This document shows, in pieces, positions 27,549-36,938 of a DNA stretch of 64,000 bases. The position numbers were made by a program, and so were the translations under genes. Every line of letters begins with the position of its first letter. Within the stretch, counting starts at the first letter, position 1. Origin of the DNA: Tenuifilum thalassicum. GTDB lineage: Bacteria > Bacteroidota > Bacteroidia > Bacteroidales > Tenuifilaceae. The notes beneath the pieces are model-generated. The model was not told the origin of the DNA and made no database searches. It saw only the letters and a program-made list of their open reading frames with translations. Where the stretch lies: positions 790,581-854,580 of the forward strand of contig NZ_CP041345.1 of the NCBI RefSeq assembly GCF_013265555.1, read 5' to 3'.

Positions 27549-28661
27549 ATGAAAAAGTTATTTTTTATACTTTGGGCGTTTGTATTAGGTTCAGCCTTCA
27601 CCTATGGAAACCCCGATTCTATTCTTTTGCAGCAAAACAGAATGATGCTTAAGCTGCTTTCAAATAGCAAGGTGTCAACCCAAATTTTTTTGGGTTACCG
27701 TGATTACTTGGAAGGAAACAACGGTTATAATGAATTTGTTGTAAAAAGAGGTTACATAACTTTTGCAAAAAAACTAAATAAAAACATTAGCGCTAAGCTA
27801 GCTCCTGATATCACAATTGATAAGGAAGGAGATGGGATGGGCGATTTGGAGATGAGGCTTAAATACTGTTATATTGATTTTCACACCGATGGTGATTATT
27901 GGATTTTTACCAATCCAAAGTTGCTAGTTGGCGAAATACCCACTCCATGGATATCCTTTGAGGAAAAAATAAACAGCTTTCGGATTGTTTCCAGTCAGTA
28001 TCTTGATGATATGAAATTGCTTACCTCTGCCGATTTTGGCGTGTCAACTCAGGTTTTACTTGGGGGAGAGATTTCCGAAGAATATCAAAAAAAGGTAAAT
28101 GGCGCTTACCCTGGTAAATATGGTTCTATTGCTATAGGTGTTTACAACGGTGGTGGGTATCATGCTATTGAAAATAATAACAACAAAACTATTCAGTGGC
28201 GCTTTAGCCTTCGGCCAATACCTAACGTTTTGCCCGGTTTACAGTTTTCTTATGCTGGCACCTATGGCAAAGGAAACACAAAGCTTTACCCCGATTGGAG
28301 AACAAACACAGGAGTTGCTAGTTACGAATCGGAGCATATTGTTCTCACCTCGCAAATTTATAAATCAACTGGTAACTATTCTGGTAGCTTTTCCGATTCT
28401 TTAGGTATTGCCTATGGGGCAAGCGGCTGGAATACATTTGCCGAGGTTAAACTTTTCAAAAACAAGGTTAGCCTTTTTGGTAGCTATGGTATCATGAATT
28501 ATGACGATATGAACCAGTCCGACAATGAACTGAAAAGGCAAATAGTTGGGCTAGCATATCACATTTATAAAAGGAATAAGATTGTTGTAGATTATCAGCG
28601 CAGGGTTAAGAATGGTGATGCTAATGGAATATTTGAAGTAATGCTCGAGCTTTCTCTGTAA
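27549..28661 (+). CDS. Porin-like outer-membrane beta-barrel protein
   Basis: 370 residues from ATG 27549; a TTG two codons earlier is less likely. Signal peptide LFFILWAFVLGSAFTYG. The rest shows alternating amphipathic strands, for example RGYITFAKKLNKNISAKLAPDITI, SIAIGVYNGGGY and NTFAEVKLFKNKVSLFGSYG, and ends in a strand (GIFEVMLELSL), as expected of an outer-membrane barrel. It resembles phosphate-selective or alginate-type porins (the OprO/OprP-like superfamily), but the specificity is not clear. It has its own promoter and terminator, so it is monocistronic. Confidence 0.72.
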   Translation: MKKLFFILWAFVLGSAFTYGNPDSILLQQNRMMLKLLSNSKVSTQIFLGYRDYLEGNNGYNEFVVKRGYITFAKKLNKNISAKLAPDITIDKEGDGMGDLEMRLKYCYIDFHTDGDYWIFTNPKLLVGEIPTPWISFEEKINSFRIVSSQYLDDMKLLTSADFGVSTQVLLGGEISEEYQKKVNGAYPGKYGSIAIGVYNGGGYHAIENNNNKTIQWRFSLRPIPNVLPGLQFSYAGTYGKGNTKLYPDWRTNTGVASYESEHIVLTSQIYKSTGNYSGSFSDSLGIAYGASGWNTFAEVKLFKNKVSLFGSYGIMNYDDMNQSDNELKRQIVGLAYHIYKRNKIVVDYQRRVKNGDANGIFEVMLELSL

Positions 28662-28680
28662 ACACTAATAGTTCCAAAGT

Positions 28681-28710
28681 AAAAAGGCTGACAAATTTGT
28701 CAGCCTTTTT
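28681..28710. terminator. Bidirectional terminator (porin-like gene/fhs)
   Basis: A perfect palindrome: AAAAAGGCTGACAAA (28681-28695) and TTTGTCAGCCTTTTT (28696-28710), with T-runs on both sides. It ends the porin-like gene and, on the other strand, fhs. Confidence 0.92.
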
Positions 28711-28734
28711 TTATTAGCTATGCAGATGCTTCTT

Positions 28735-30405
28735 TTAAAATAGTCCGCTGATAACACCGTTGTTGTCAACGTCTATACGTTCTGCAGCTGGCTCTTCGGG
28801 CAAGCCGGGCATACGCATTATTTGCCCAGTAATAGGCACTATAAACCCTGCTCCGGCAGCAATCTCAATTTCCCTTACGGTTACTACAAAGTCCTTCGGA
28901 CGGCCTAATAATGCAGGGTTATCCGAAAGCGATTTTTGTGTTTTAGCTACGCAAATGGGGAGCTTATCTAAACCAAGCTCATAAACCTTTTTGAGGTCGT
29001 TTTTGGCTTGTGCGGTGTAGTCCACTGCTTCTGCACCATAAATTCTTTTAGCAAGGGTTTCGATTTTTGCTTCAGGTGTCCAATTCCAATCGTAAAGGGT
29101 TTTGTGCTGGTATGGGCAGTTCATGGCTATCTTGTTTACAATCTTCGCCAATTCAATGGCACCCTCGCCACCTTTACCCCAAACATCTACTTCAGCAACC
29201 TGAACATCCATCTCTTTGCAGGCATTCTTGATAACCTCAACCTCTTCGTCGGTATCGGAGGTAAAGCGATTAATAGCAACAACTGGACAGATTCCAAATT
29301 GTTTCATGTTTTCAACATGCTTTTGGAGGTTGCCTATACCATTCTTCAGTGCTTCAACATCGGGTTGGGAAACTTCTTTTAACGGTTTGCCTCCATGGTA
29401 CTTAAGCGCCCTAATTGTTGCTACTAGTACTACTGCGCTAGGTTTTAATCCAGCATACTGGCATTTTATATCGATAAACTTCTCAGCACCCAGGTCAAAT
29501 CCAAAACCAGCCTCTGTTACAACAAAGTCGCTAAGAGACAAGCCCATTTTTGTAGCAATAACAGAGTTGGTTCCCTGAGCAATGTTTGCAAAAGGTCCAC
29601 CATGTATTATTGCAGGTGTTCCCTCGATGGTTTGCACCAGGTTAGGCATGATGGCATCGCGAAGTAGGGCAGCCATAGCTCCCTCGGCGTGTAAATCGCG
29701 CGCGTAAACGGGTTTCTTGTCAAAGGTATATCCAATGAATATATTCCCTAAACGACGTTTAAGGTCCTCCATATTTTCAGCAAGGCAGAGGATTGCCATA
29801 ACCTCCGATGCAGCTGTTATATCGAAACCTGTCTCGCGTGGTATACCATGTGTGGTTCCACCTAAACCAACTATAATATGTCGGAGTGAGCGGTCGTTCA
29901 TGTCCATAACCCTTTTCCACTTTACAGTTCGAGGGTCAATGCCAAGTGAACGTTTCTTGCTCTGAATGTTATTATCAATTAAGGCTGCAAGAAGGTTGTG
30001 CGCCTTCTCTATAGCATTAAAATCACCCGTAAAGTGTAGGTTGATGTCTTCCATTGGGAGAACTTGAGAGTATCCACCACCAGTTGCTCCTCCCTTTATA
30101 CCGAATACCGGTCCAAGCGAAGGCTCACGAAGCACTACAGTTGTTTGCTTTCCTATTCGGTTTAATCCTTGCGATAAACCAATTGATACTGTTGTTTTAC
30201 CTTCACCAGCTGGCGTTGGCGAAATGGCCGATACAAGTATTAGTTTATTCTGCAAGTACTTTTCCTTGTTGATGTATTTTAAAGGAATTTTGGCCTTGTA
30301 CTTGCCGTATAGTATTAGGTCATCGGGATTTATGCCCAGCTTCTCACCTATTTCGGTGATGGGCTTCATCTTTGCTTCATGGGCAATTTCAATGTCGGTT
30401 TTCAT
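28735..30405 (-). CDS. fhs: Formate-tetrahydrofolate ligase
   Basis: 556 residues, full length. It carries the ATP-binding P-loop TPAGEGKTT and conserved blocks [43 protein letters not shown] and [11 protein letters not shown]. The enzyme makes 10-formyl-THF from formate and ATP, feeding purine synthesis and the methyl branch of one-carbon metabolism. No folD or other one-carbon gene lies next to it. Together with KorAB and AOR it fits an anaerobe that makes or uses formate. Confidence 0.97.
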   Translation of the reverse strand: MKTDIEIAHEAKMKPITEIGEKLGINPDDLILYGKYKAKIPLKYINKEKYLQNKLILVSAISPTPAGEGKTTVSIGLSQGLNRIGKQTTVVLREPSLGPVFGIKGGATGGGYSQVLPMEDINLHFTGDFNAIEKAHNLLAALIDNNIQSKKRSLGIDPRTVKWKRVMDMNDRSLRHIIVGLGGTTHGIPRETGFDITAASEVMAILCLAENMEDLKRRLGNIFIGYTFDKKPVYARDLHAEGAMAALLRDAIMPNLVQTIEGTPAIIHGGPFANIAQGTNSVIATKMGLSLSDFVVTEAGFGFDLGAEKFIDIKCQYAGLKPSAVVLVATIRALKYHGGKPLKEVSQPDVEALKNGIGNLQKHVENMKQFGICPVVAINRFTSDTDEEVEVIKNACKEMDVQVAEVDVWGKGGEGAIELAKIVNKIAMNCPYQHKTLYDWNWTPEAKIETLAKRIYGAEAVDYTAQAKNDLKKVYELGLDKLPICVAKTQKSLSDNPALLGRPKDFVVTVREIEIAAGAGFIVPITGQIMRMPGLPEEPAAERIDVDNNGVISGLF

Positions 30406-30530
30406 AGCTATAAAAAATTAGGTTTAGTGGCTATTTGAATTATAAAAATATATAGATATTTCAATTCGTAATAATCTACTAACTAAAACAAGTTACAAAA
30501 TATTTTGTTTAAAGGAGTGCTAAATATGTT

Positions 30531-31538
30531 TTAAGGTTTATATTTTGCCTTGTTAAGGATGTATTGATAATCATTAACTTTCATTAAATCATCAAGAGTG
30601 TATTCCTGATTGCGTTCCATGAACTGTTCAACAATTCGATAACCAATCCATACTGCAGTGCGACCAGGCGATTCGCGCGAAAACCCACTAGTAAATGGCG
30701 CATCGTTAATCATTTTATTAATATCAAGCAGATTGGTAGTGAAAAGTAGCTTGTTTTCTATAAGATAGGTCCAAATATTTTTTTCGTTTCTCTGGCACCA
30801 TTTGTACTGTTGAGGAGTATATCCAAATATTAGAGAATCAGGCTGATTGGGAAGCATTCTTTTGGTAAGGTACATTATTTGCCCTTCATATATCATTCTT
30901 GAAAGTAAGTTGTTAACCGAGTCTTTAAATGGAAAAACCCCATAGAGCCATGCACGCATTACGTCTGAAGAAACTTTTTGGGGATTCATTTTTCTTTGAA
31001 TATAACGTGGGATACCAAGCAAAGTGTACTGGATTGTGTTTTTCCCCAAATAACGGTCTAGACCAACCGCTACTAAACTGTCGTCTATAGCAAGGGAAAG
31101 GTTGTATCCCGAAATGTAAGTGTAAACCTTTGGCATAACCTTCTCAGGAAAAAAGTATGAATATCTTGCGAACGCGCTCTTTAACTCTTTTTCAAAATCC
31201 GCATTAGGAGGAAAGGTTTCACTTACCATTCTGTAGCAATTCTGTACCATTGTATCTGTTAGGAACATTTTAAGATAATGGTAAAATTTTAGAGAATCGC
31301 TTTTTCCTATTCTTATTATGCCCCGTGTGAAAAGGTCAGCAAACTGTGTATGTTTGTCAGAAAGCTCTTTGTATTCCGATTCAATACTTATTGTATCAAG
31401 ACTAAATAAATCATTTTCAAATCTTACAATTTTAACTTCTTGTGAGTTTTTTGGCGTAGGTATTTTGTCGAATCGGTTTTGTTTACAGCTAATTAGAGTG
31501 GTGATGATTAAAGTGACAATTATCCATCTGTTTTTCAT
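30531..31538 (-). CDS. gldB: Gliding motility lipoprotein GldB-like
   Basis: 335 residues beginning WIIVTLIITTLISCKQN, a lipoprotein signal with Cys near residue 18. Conserved features of GldB are visible: IVRFENDLFSLDTISIESEY near the N-terminus, then YISGYNLSLAIDDSLVAVGLDRYLG, and the C-terminal NDAPFTSGFSRESPGRTAVWIGYRIVEQFM block. GldB is required for gliding in Flavobacterium and also occurs in many non-gliding Bacteroidota. No other gld or por gene adjoins it here, except the PorE-like protein far downstream. Confidence 0.88.
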   Translation of the reverse strand: MKNRWIIVTLIITTLISCKQNRFDKIPTPKNSQEVKIVRFENDLFSLDTISIESEYKELSDKHTQFADLFTRGIIRIGKSDSLKFYHYLKMFLTDTMVQNCYRMVSETFPPNADFEKELKSAFARYSYFFPEKVMPKVYTYISGYNLSLAIDDSLVAVGLDRYLGKNTIQYTLLGIPRYIQRKMNPQKVSSDVMRAWLYGVFPFKDSVNNLLSRMIYEGQIMYLTKRMLPNQPDSLIFGYTPQQYKWCQRNEKNIWTYLIENKLLFTTNLLDINKMINDAPFTSGFSRESPGRTAVWIGYRIVEQFMERNQEYTLDDLMKVNDYQYILNKAKYKP

Positions 31539-31564
31539 GGCGCTTTGAATTTTAAATTCTATCT

Positions 31565-31572
31565 CAAAGATA
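31565..31572 (-). promoter_or_regulatory. Candidate -7 box for gldB
   Basis: TATCTTTG on the minus strand, an exact -7 match about 27 bp before the gldB ATG. No convincing -33 element. Confidence 0.45.
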
Positions 31573-31796
31573 GTAAATGAATGGAGCCATTGAATAGTTT
31601 CCTGTGCAAATTAATATTCTTTAAAAGGAGAAAAACGAATCAGGATTTTCAGTCAGTTGTTTGCAGTAATGTGCAGATAATCAGATGTATATCAGAGGAG
31701 TTGTATCTAATTTGCTCTAAAGTAACATGTTGGTTAGTGCGGTTAATAACTTGTTAGTAAACCAAAAAACATTGTGGAAAATGATTTCTACTTCCA

Positions 31797-31828
31797 TTTT
31801 CTTTCTGATATTTTAAAGGCTATTTTTG
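31797..31828 (+). promoter_or_regulatory. Promoter for dnaB, deciding its start
   Basis: TATTTTTG (31821-31828) is an exact -7 box, with a weak TTTT -33 at 31797-31800 (20-bp spacer). The possible TTG start at 31826 lies inside this box and could not be in the transcript, so translation should begin at ATG 31850. Confidence 0.6.
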
Positions 31829-31849
31829 CAATCTAATTATGATGAAAGC

Positions 31850-33385
31850 ATGGCAGGAGAAAAAGGAAGGCAAAAAAGACAATTTTCCCCATTAAAACAA
31901 ATTGGAGCTGAGCTTGGTAAGGTACCACCTCAAGCGGTTGATATTGAAGAAGCCGTTTTAGGTGCAATAATGATTGAGAAAGATGCTGTTATTATTGCTA
32001 GCGAGATACTTAAACCCGAATGTTTCTATAAAGAGCAACACCAAATAATATTTAAGGCAATACAAGACCTTTCTACAAGGCTAGAACCTATCGACTTGTT
32101 TACTGTAACCGAGGAGTTAAGAAAGCAAGGTAAGCTCGAGGAGGTTGGTGGTGCGGGTTATATTTCCTTACTTGCTAATAAAGTAGGGTCTGCCGCTCAC
32201 CTTGAATATCACTCAAAAATTATTGCTCAGAAATACATACAACGTGAACTTATTAGGGTTGCTACTGAAATAGAAAAGCGTTCTTTCGAAGAGAATGTTG
32301 ATGTTGACGAGCTACTCGACTTCTCGGAGATGGAGCTTTTTAAGGTTGCGGAAGGAAACATAAAGAGTGATACTCAGCCTATTAATAGTATTGTTGTAAA
32401 AGCATTTAAACAGATTGAAGAAGCGGGAAAACGTGAGGATGGGTTGAGCGGTGTACCCTCGGGGTTTACCGAATTGGATCGTCTAACCTCAGGTTGGCAA
32501 AAATCGGACCTGATAATCGTTGCTGCCCGTCCATCCATGGGTAAGACAGCGTTTGTTCTTACCATGGCTCGAAATATGGCCGTAGAATACGATGTTCCTG
32601 TAGCGCTATTCTCCCTTGAGATGTCGAACGTACAGCTGGTTAACCGTTTGCTAGTTGCCGAGTCTGGCCTTTCATCTGAGAAAATTCGTAACGGTAAGCT
32701 CACACAAGAGGAGTGGACACAGCTAACCGTTAAAACCAAACAGCTTGCCGATGCCCAGATTTTTATAGACGATACCCCTGCGCTTTCCATTTTTGAACTT
32801 AGGGCAAAGTGTCGTAGGCTTAAAGCTCAGCACAATATTGGCATTGTAATTATCGACTACCTACAACTTATGACTGGACCTGCCGAGACTAAAGGTAATC
32901 GTGAGCAGGAGGTTAGTACAATTTCTCGTTCGTTAAAAGCCATTGCCAAGGAACTCGATGTGCCAATAATTGCCCTATCGCAGTTAAACCGTTCGGTTGA
33001 AACCCGTGGCGGAAATAAACGCCCTCAGCTCTCAGACCTCCGTGAATCGGGAGCCATTGAGCAGGATGCCGACGTGGTTATCTTTATTCACCGCCCCGAA
33101 TACTATGGTTTTGATGTTGATGATGCTGGAAACTCTACTGTTGGTCTTGCTGAAATAATTGTTGCAAAACACCGTAATGGAGCGGTTGACGATGTAAAGC
33201 TTCGCTTCCAAAAGGAAATGGCACGTTTCTCCGATTACGAAGATAATAGCTACTACGGAGCGGTTACTCCCGATTTTACCTCATCGGCTCAGGTTACATT
33301 CAGCTCAAAAATGAATAACGACCCCGTTGATGATTTCTCAAGTAACCTCAAAAAAGGCTTAGATAATGTAGATATTCCATTCTAA
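31850..33385 (+). CDS. dnaB: Replicative DNA helicase DnaB
   Basis: 511 residues from ATG 31850. The N-terminal DnaB domain starts at PPQAVDIEEAVLGAIMIEKDA (about 20-125). The RecA-like C-terminal domain has Walker A AARPSMGKTA, followed by ALFSLEMSN, the Walker B-like IVIIDYLQLMTG and the arginine-finger region LSQLNRSVETRGGNKRPQLSDLRESGAIEQDAD. The hexameric helicase unwinds DNA at the fork. No intein is present. The 3' end is 2 bp from the convergent HAD gene. Confidence 0.97.
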   Translation: MAGEKGRQKRQFSPLKQIGAELGKVPPQAVDIEEAVLGAIMIEKDAVIIASEILKPECFYKEQHQIIFKAIQDLSTRLEPIDLFTVTEELRKQGKLEEVGGAGYISLLANKVGSAAHLEYHSKIIAQKYIQRELIRVATEIEKRSFEENVDVDELLDFSEMELFKVAEGNIKSDTQPINSIVVKAFKQIEEAGKREDGLSGVPSGFTELDRLTSGWQKSDLIIVAARPSMGKTAFVLTMARNMAVEYDVPVALFSLEMSNVQLVNRLLVAESGLSSEKIRNGKLTQEEWTQLTVKTKQLADAQIFIDDTPALSIFELRAKCRRLKAQHNIGIVIIDYLQLMTGPAETKGNREQEVSTISRSLKAIAKELDVPIIALSQLNRSVETRGGNKRPQLSDLRESGAIEQDADVVIFIHRPEYYGFDVDDAGNSTVGLAEIIVAKHRNGAVDDVKLRFQKEMARFSDYEDNSYYGAVTPDFTSSAQVTFSSKMNNDPVDDFSSNLKKGLDNVDIPF

Positions 33386-33387
33386 CA

Positions 33388-34107
33388 TTAGAGAATCTTT
33401 TTTATCTCGTCTAGCCTTTCAACCACAAAGGTTGCCTTACTATTACTTTTCGAATTTTTGGGGCTAAAGTATATCTGGTCAATGCCAAATTTCTTTGCCC
33501 CCATTATATCCACCTCATAATCGTCGCCAACCATTATGCTCTCACTCTTTTTTGCATTTGCTTTTGAAAGGGCATAACCAAATGCTCTTTTATCAGGCTT
33601 ATGATAGCCTGAATGTTCCGAAGTGATTACCCATTCAAAATAGTGGTCAATTTTACATCGCTTAAGTTTTGGTAGCTGTACCTCTTTAAATCCATTTGAA
33701 AGGATGTGCAGGTTGTATTTTGGTGCTAAGTACTCTAGCACCTCATGTGTGCCAGGAATTAGAGCTGTCTTTAGTGGCATAATTTCCAGGTACTCTTCCC
33801 CAATGGTTTTGGCAAGCTCCTTGTTGTTAATGCCGTACTCCTTAAGGGTGATATCAAAGCGTTTATACCTTAAAACATCCTTTGTTAGCTCCCCTTTAAG
33901 ATATTTATCCCACAGGTAATGGTTATTCCTGTTGTAACATTCAATAAAGGTATCCTTATCAGGGAATGCTATATCGAGTTTTCTATTAACAAAAATCTCA
34001 GCCAAAGCATCGCGCATGTTCTGCTCAAAATCCCATAGCGTCCTATCTAAATCAAAAAAGATATGTTTATAGGCATTATGCTTAAAGAAGAAGTTCAAAA
34101 TCATCAC
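33388..34107 (-). CDS. HAD-family hydrolase, YjjG-type nucleotidase
   Basis: 239 residues. Motif I is FFDLDRTLWDFE (nucleophile Asp), motif II is the Ser/Thr in LHILSNGF, motif III a Lys in SGYHKPDKRAF, and motif IV VGDDYEVDIMGAKKFG. The helical cap at about 30-105 places it in the YjjG/YfnB group of 5'-nucleotidases that clear non-canonical pyrimidine nucleotides. Methionines at residues 1 and 2 are both possible starts. Convergent with dnaB. Confidence 0.87.
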   Translation of the reverse strand: MMILNFFFKHNAYKHIFFDLDRTLWDFEQNMRDALAEIFVNRKLDIAFPDKDTFIECYNRNNHYLWDKYLKGELTKDVLRYKRFDITLKEYGINNKELAKTIGEEYLEIMPLKTALIPGTHEVLEYLAPKYNLHILSNGFKEVQLPKLKRCKIDHYFEWVITSEHSGYHKPDKRAFGYALSKANAKKSESIMVGDDYEVDIMGAKKFGIDQIYFSPKNSKSNSKATFVVERLDEIKKIL

Positions 34108-34261
34108 AAATCAATTTTTACAAATGTAGTTAAAGATATTCTTGAGGAAAAATCATTTCAGGTTTCATTTCTTTAATTAGCATAAATACAAATATTTAAT
34201 CCTTTATTGTGTTGAAGTTTTAAATATTGTTATTTCGCTAACAATTCGTTTTTTAAAAACG

Positions 34262-34269
34262 TATCTTTG
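34262..34269 (+). promoter_or_regulatory. -7 box for the aldehyde oxidoreductase gene
   Basis: TATCTTTG, an exact -7 match, 25 bp before the ATG. The -33 region is unclear. Confidence 0.5.
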
Positions 34270-34294
34270 TCGAGTAAACTCTAATCTTATTAAA

Positions 34295-36181
34295 ATGAGC
34301 AGTTCGAATCCTACAATTAAGGCGCTAATGATTGATGCTGCTAGCGGTTTTTACAAGGTGAACAGGTATAATGTTGGCGATTTTTTTGGTCCTGTCGATT
34401 TGGGTATTCATTTGGCGCATAAGCATAATAGCATGAATATTGGTGTTGGACTTTTGGCTGGTTCAATATTTCCTGGCTCAAACAGGTTGATTGTAAATGG
34501 AATATCTCCGTGTTGGCACGGTTTTTACATATCATCAATGGGTGGTGCTGGTTTGGTGTTCGATAACTTGGGCATCAACATGTTCTCCATTGTAGGTAAG
34601 GCTTCGGCTCCGTCAATACTTTACCTTAACCGTATTCATGGCGAAGAAATTGAGGTGGAGCTACTTCCTGTTCGTCCTCGTACCATTTGGGCACAGGGTA
34701 GGGGAGGCGTTTATTCCATGATGCAATACGCATTAGACAATTTTGGGAATCGATACGAGACAGAGCCTCGCATTTTGGCTGCCGGTCCTGCATCGATGTA
34801 CACCGATTTTGGCGCTATAGCCTCGGCCCCCATTCGTAAGGGCGAAATAACCTATGTTGATACCTGGGCAGGACGTGGTGGCTTTGGCTCAAAAATGGTT
34901 CAACAGCATAACATTGTGGCAATTATTTATGGTGGTACTTATGTAGATGAGGATTTCCGCGATCGTAAGGTTGCCGATAGGTGGTTCGAAGACCGATATC
35001 AAAAGCGACTTGCTGCCAAAGACCTTGAGGCTACTACAAAGTATCGCTTTGATCCTAAATTTGAAACCGGTGGAACCTTTGGAGTTAACTATGCCACCAT
35101 GAAAGGCGATATCATGGCTTTTAACTATCGCACCATATACATGACCGAGGAGGAGAGGCTTAAGATTCATAACGATTTCATTGTAAACCATTACCTGAAA
35201 CAGTTCAACGAGGAGACCATCAAAAACAAGCAGCAGCGTACTTGCGGAGAACCATGCGGAGCAGTTTGCAAGAAGATGAATGGCAAGTATAAAAAGGATT
35301 ATGAGCCCTATCAAACCATGGGACCTTTATGTGGAATTTTCGACCAGCGTGCTGCCGAAAAGGTTAACCATCATGCCGATATGCTTGGTTTCGATGCCAT
35401 ATCGGTGGGTGGCGTGCTCTCCTGGTTGATGGACTGCGTAGCCGATGGCCTGATAACTCCCGAAGAACTTGGTCTAAATGAAGTCCCTGTTTTTTCTACA
35501 AACGGATTTCGTGTTGTTGAGGATTCATTGCATAATGCTAATATTGCCATTGCGCTGCTCGATCAGATGGTCAATCCCAATGGGGCTTTTCACCTACGCG
35601 AGGGGGCTAGAAAGTTTGCTCGTCACCTAGCCCGCCGAAAGGGCACTGCTGTTCTCGATAAGTTCATCTACGTGGGCTTTGCCCGTTCAGGCTGGATGGT
35701 ACCAAACCAGTACTGGACACCTGGCGTTCTTTCTCCCATGGCCATAATGGGTAAGTACTACATGTACTACGGTAAAGATTTTGTTCCTCCCCGTCAGCTT
35801 GGAAGGGAGAATGCTAAGCGCATGCTTAACGAGCTGGTTATGGATAACCTGGGAATGTGCCGTTTCCATCGTGCATGGGCCGAAGATATTTTACCTGAGG
35901 TAATTGAAAAGCTTTACGGCATGAAGGATAGGTTTAGCCGTTCGCTGTTGCTTACCGCAAGCCGTATTAATAGCCGAAATGCTTCTATATTCTGGGAAAG
36001 CGAAAGGAATATCGATTTTGTTTACACCTTCCTGAAGAAGAAAAAGGAGATCGATGGTGTTAGCAATCCTGAGCTTGACAGATGGATTAGTCTATTCGAA
36101 AAGGATAAAAGGGCTGCAGCCCTCGATTTCTGGTACGAAATTCACAAAGGTATTCATGAATCCTTGCTGGAGTTCCATTAA
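34295..36181 (+). CDS. Aldehyde:ferredoxin oxidoreductase family protein (tungsten-type)
   Basis: 628 residues, the normal length of AOR enzymes. The N-terminal domain includes LAGSIFPGSNRLIVNGISPCWHG and SMGGAGLVFDNLGIN, where the tungstopterin sits. The [4Fe-4S] ligands appear as Cys 317, 321 and 325 in CGEPCGAVC, plus Cys 522 in DNLGMC. Classical AOR has CxxC-x3-C, so the first gap is one residue longer here. The family oxidises aldehydes to acids with ferredoxin. It stands alone with its own promoter and terminator. It may instead be one of the uncharacterised AOR subfamilies of gut and sediment Bacteroidota. Confidence 0.88.
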   Translation: MSSSNPTIKALMIDAASGFYKVNRYNVGDFFGPVDLGIHLAHKHNSMNIGVGLLAGSIFPGSNRLIVNGISPCWHGFYISSMGGAGLVFDNLGINMFSIVGKASAPSILYLNRIHGEEIEVELLPVRPRTIWAQGRGGVYSMMQYALDNFGNRYETEPRILAAGPASMYTDFGAIASAPIRKGEITYVDTWAGRGGFGSKMVQQHNIVAIIYGGTYVDEDFRDRKVADRWFEDRYQKRLAAKDLEATTKYRFDPKFETGGTFGVNYATMKGDIMAFNYRTIYMTEEERLKIHNDFIVNHYLKQFNEETIKNKQQRTCGEPCGAVCKKMNGKYKKDYEPYQTMGPLCGIFDQRAAEKVNHHADMLGFDAISVGGVLSWLMDCVADGLITPEELGLNEVPVFSTNGFRVVEDSLHNANIAIALLDQMVNPNGAFHLREGARKFARHLARRKGTAVLDKFIYVGFARSGWMVPNQYWTPGVLSPMAIMGKYYMYYGKDFVPPRQLGRENAKRMLNELVMDNLGMCRFHRAWAEDILPEVIEKLYGMKDRFSRSLLLTASRINSRNASIFWESERNIDFVYTFLKKKKEIDGVSNPELDRWISLFEKDKRAAALDFWYEIHKGIHESLLEFH

Positions 36182-36193
36182 TCAGAATGCCGT

Positions 36194-36226
36194 AAAAAAA
36201 GAGGCAGCCATTTGGTTGCCTCTTTT
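36194..36226. terminator. Terminator between AOR and RRM genes
   Basis: GAGGCAGCC and GGTTGCCTC form a 9-bp stem (one G-T pair) with a 4-nt loop, A-run before and T-run after. It can act on both convergent genes. Confidence 0.8.
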
Positions 36227-36242
36227 CTATTCTGAAAGATTC

Positions 36243-36608
36243 TTAGTAATCCCTTCTTCCACCTCGACCGCCACCACGGTTATCGCGGTTAAAACCACCA
36301 CGACGCTCTCCGTAACCGCCACCACGACGTTCACGGTTGAATCCACCACCATTGCGTGGTCTATCCGATTTTGGTTTTGCTTGTGTTACTCTAATAACCT
36401 TGCCATCATATTCGGCTTCGGTTAGCTCATCAATGGCCTTGCGAGCCTCATCGTCGTTGGCCATTTCTACAAAACCGAATCCTCTGGAACGCCCAGTTTC
36501 TCTGTCGGTAATTACTTTGGCTGAGGTAATCTCGCCATACTCTTCGAAAAGTTGTCTTAGGTCGTCATCGTTAATGCGGTAACTCAGACCTGACACGTAA
36601 ATGTTCAT
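36243..36608 (-). CDS. RNA-binding protein with one RRM and a Gly/Arg-rich tail
   Basis: 121 residues. One RRM (about 1-80) has RNP2 IYVSGL and RNP1 RGFGFVEM. The C-terminal tail is a Gly/Arg/Asn-rich low-complexity region (RGGGYGERRGGF and similar), as in the small RRM proteins of Cyanobacteria and Bacteroidota. Such proteins bind single-stranded RNA and often respond to cold or act as RNA chaperones. The tail's GGNG/CCNC codon bias is local. A long 5' UTR (about 120 nt) is suggested by the upstream -7 box at 36735. Confidence 0.92.
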   Translation of the reverse strand: MNIYVSGLSYRINDDDLRQLFEEYGEITSAKVITDRETGRSRGFGFVEMANDDEARKAIDELTEAEYDGKVIRVTQAKPKSDRPRNGGGFNRERRGGGYGERRGGFNRDNRGGGRGGRRDY

Positions 36609-36734
36609 AGACTAAAATTAAATTGATAATTGATTAAATTGTTAACTAAACTGAGCGTTAGCCTAACTGAACTTTAGCCGGGAATCGGTTCGATGCGGAT
36701 AACTTTCTATGTTGAAGCACTTCTCAATTTGCCA

Positions 36735-36742
36735 CAAAGGTA
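36735..36742 (-). promoter_or_regulatory. -7 box for the RRM protein gene
   Basis: TACCTTTG on the minus strand, inside the conserved-looking context GATTACCTTTGTGGC. It predicts a 5' UTR of about 120 nt, long enough for regulation of an RNA-binding protein. Confidence 0.5.
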
Positions 36743-36845
36743 ATCCATTTAATTTAATAACAGCTACTTTAAGTGATAATTTTTAGTGTTCAGCGTTCCG
36801 TGTACCATCTGCGTGCTCTGCTTATAGTTATGTTAAGAATTTGAT

Positions 36846-36935
36846 GAAGTTAGAAGAAGTTAGAGGAAGTTAAAGGAAGTTAGAAGAAGATAGAGGAAGT
36901 TAAAGGAAGTTAGAAGAAGTTAAAGGAAGTTAGAA
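36846..36935 (+). repeat. Nine tandem decamers, GAAGTTARAR
   Basis: Nine consecutive 10-bp units fit GAAGTTA(G/A)A(G/A), with one change (GAAGATAGAG in unit 5). All purines except the central TT. It lies just left of the duplicated CRISPR trailer segment. Confidence 0.92.
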
Positions 36936-36938
36936 GAA

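Larger units (their letters stand above)
31539..31849. other. Divergent intergenic region between gldB and dnaB
   Basis: 311 bp, AT-rich. It carries a leftward -7 box for gldB at 31565-31572 and a rightward promoter for dnaB at 31797-31828. I saw no gene or RNA fold in it. Confidence 0.6.

Noticed and set aside
29008-29578. Overlapping plus-strand frames of about 120 codons inside fhs
   Set aside because: Both oppose conserved fhs sequence, and neither resembles a protein family.
31826-31849. Longer dnaB start at TTG 31826
   Set aside because: The TTG is part of the TATTTTTG -7 promoter box; the ATG at 31850 fits DnaB N-termini.
32374-32790. Open frame of 138 codons on the minus strand inside dnaB
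   Set aside because: Antisense of the conserved RecA-like domain; no start signals or recognisable motif.
34889-35314. Open frame of 141 codons on the minus strand inside the AOR gene
   Set aside because: Lies wholly opposite a well-conserved gene; composition is that of a shadow of its codons, with no promoter or family match.
36054-36582. Plus-strand frames across the AOR end and the RRM gene
   Set aside because: They are the reverse of the Gly/Arg-rich RRM tail and the last part of AOR; Thr/Ser-rich reading is a by-product.
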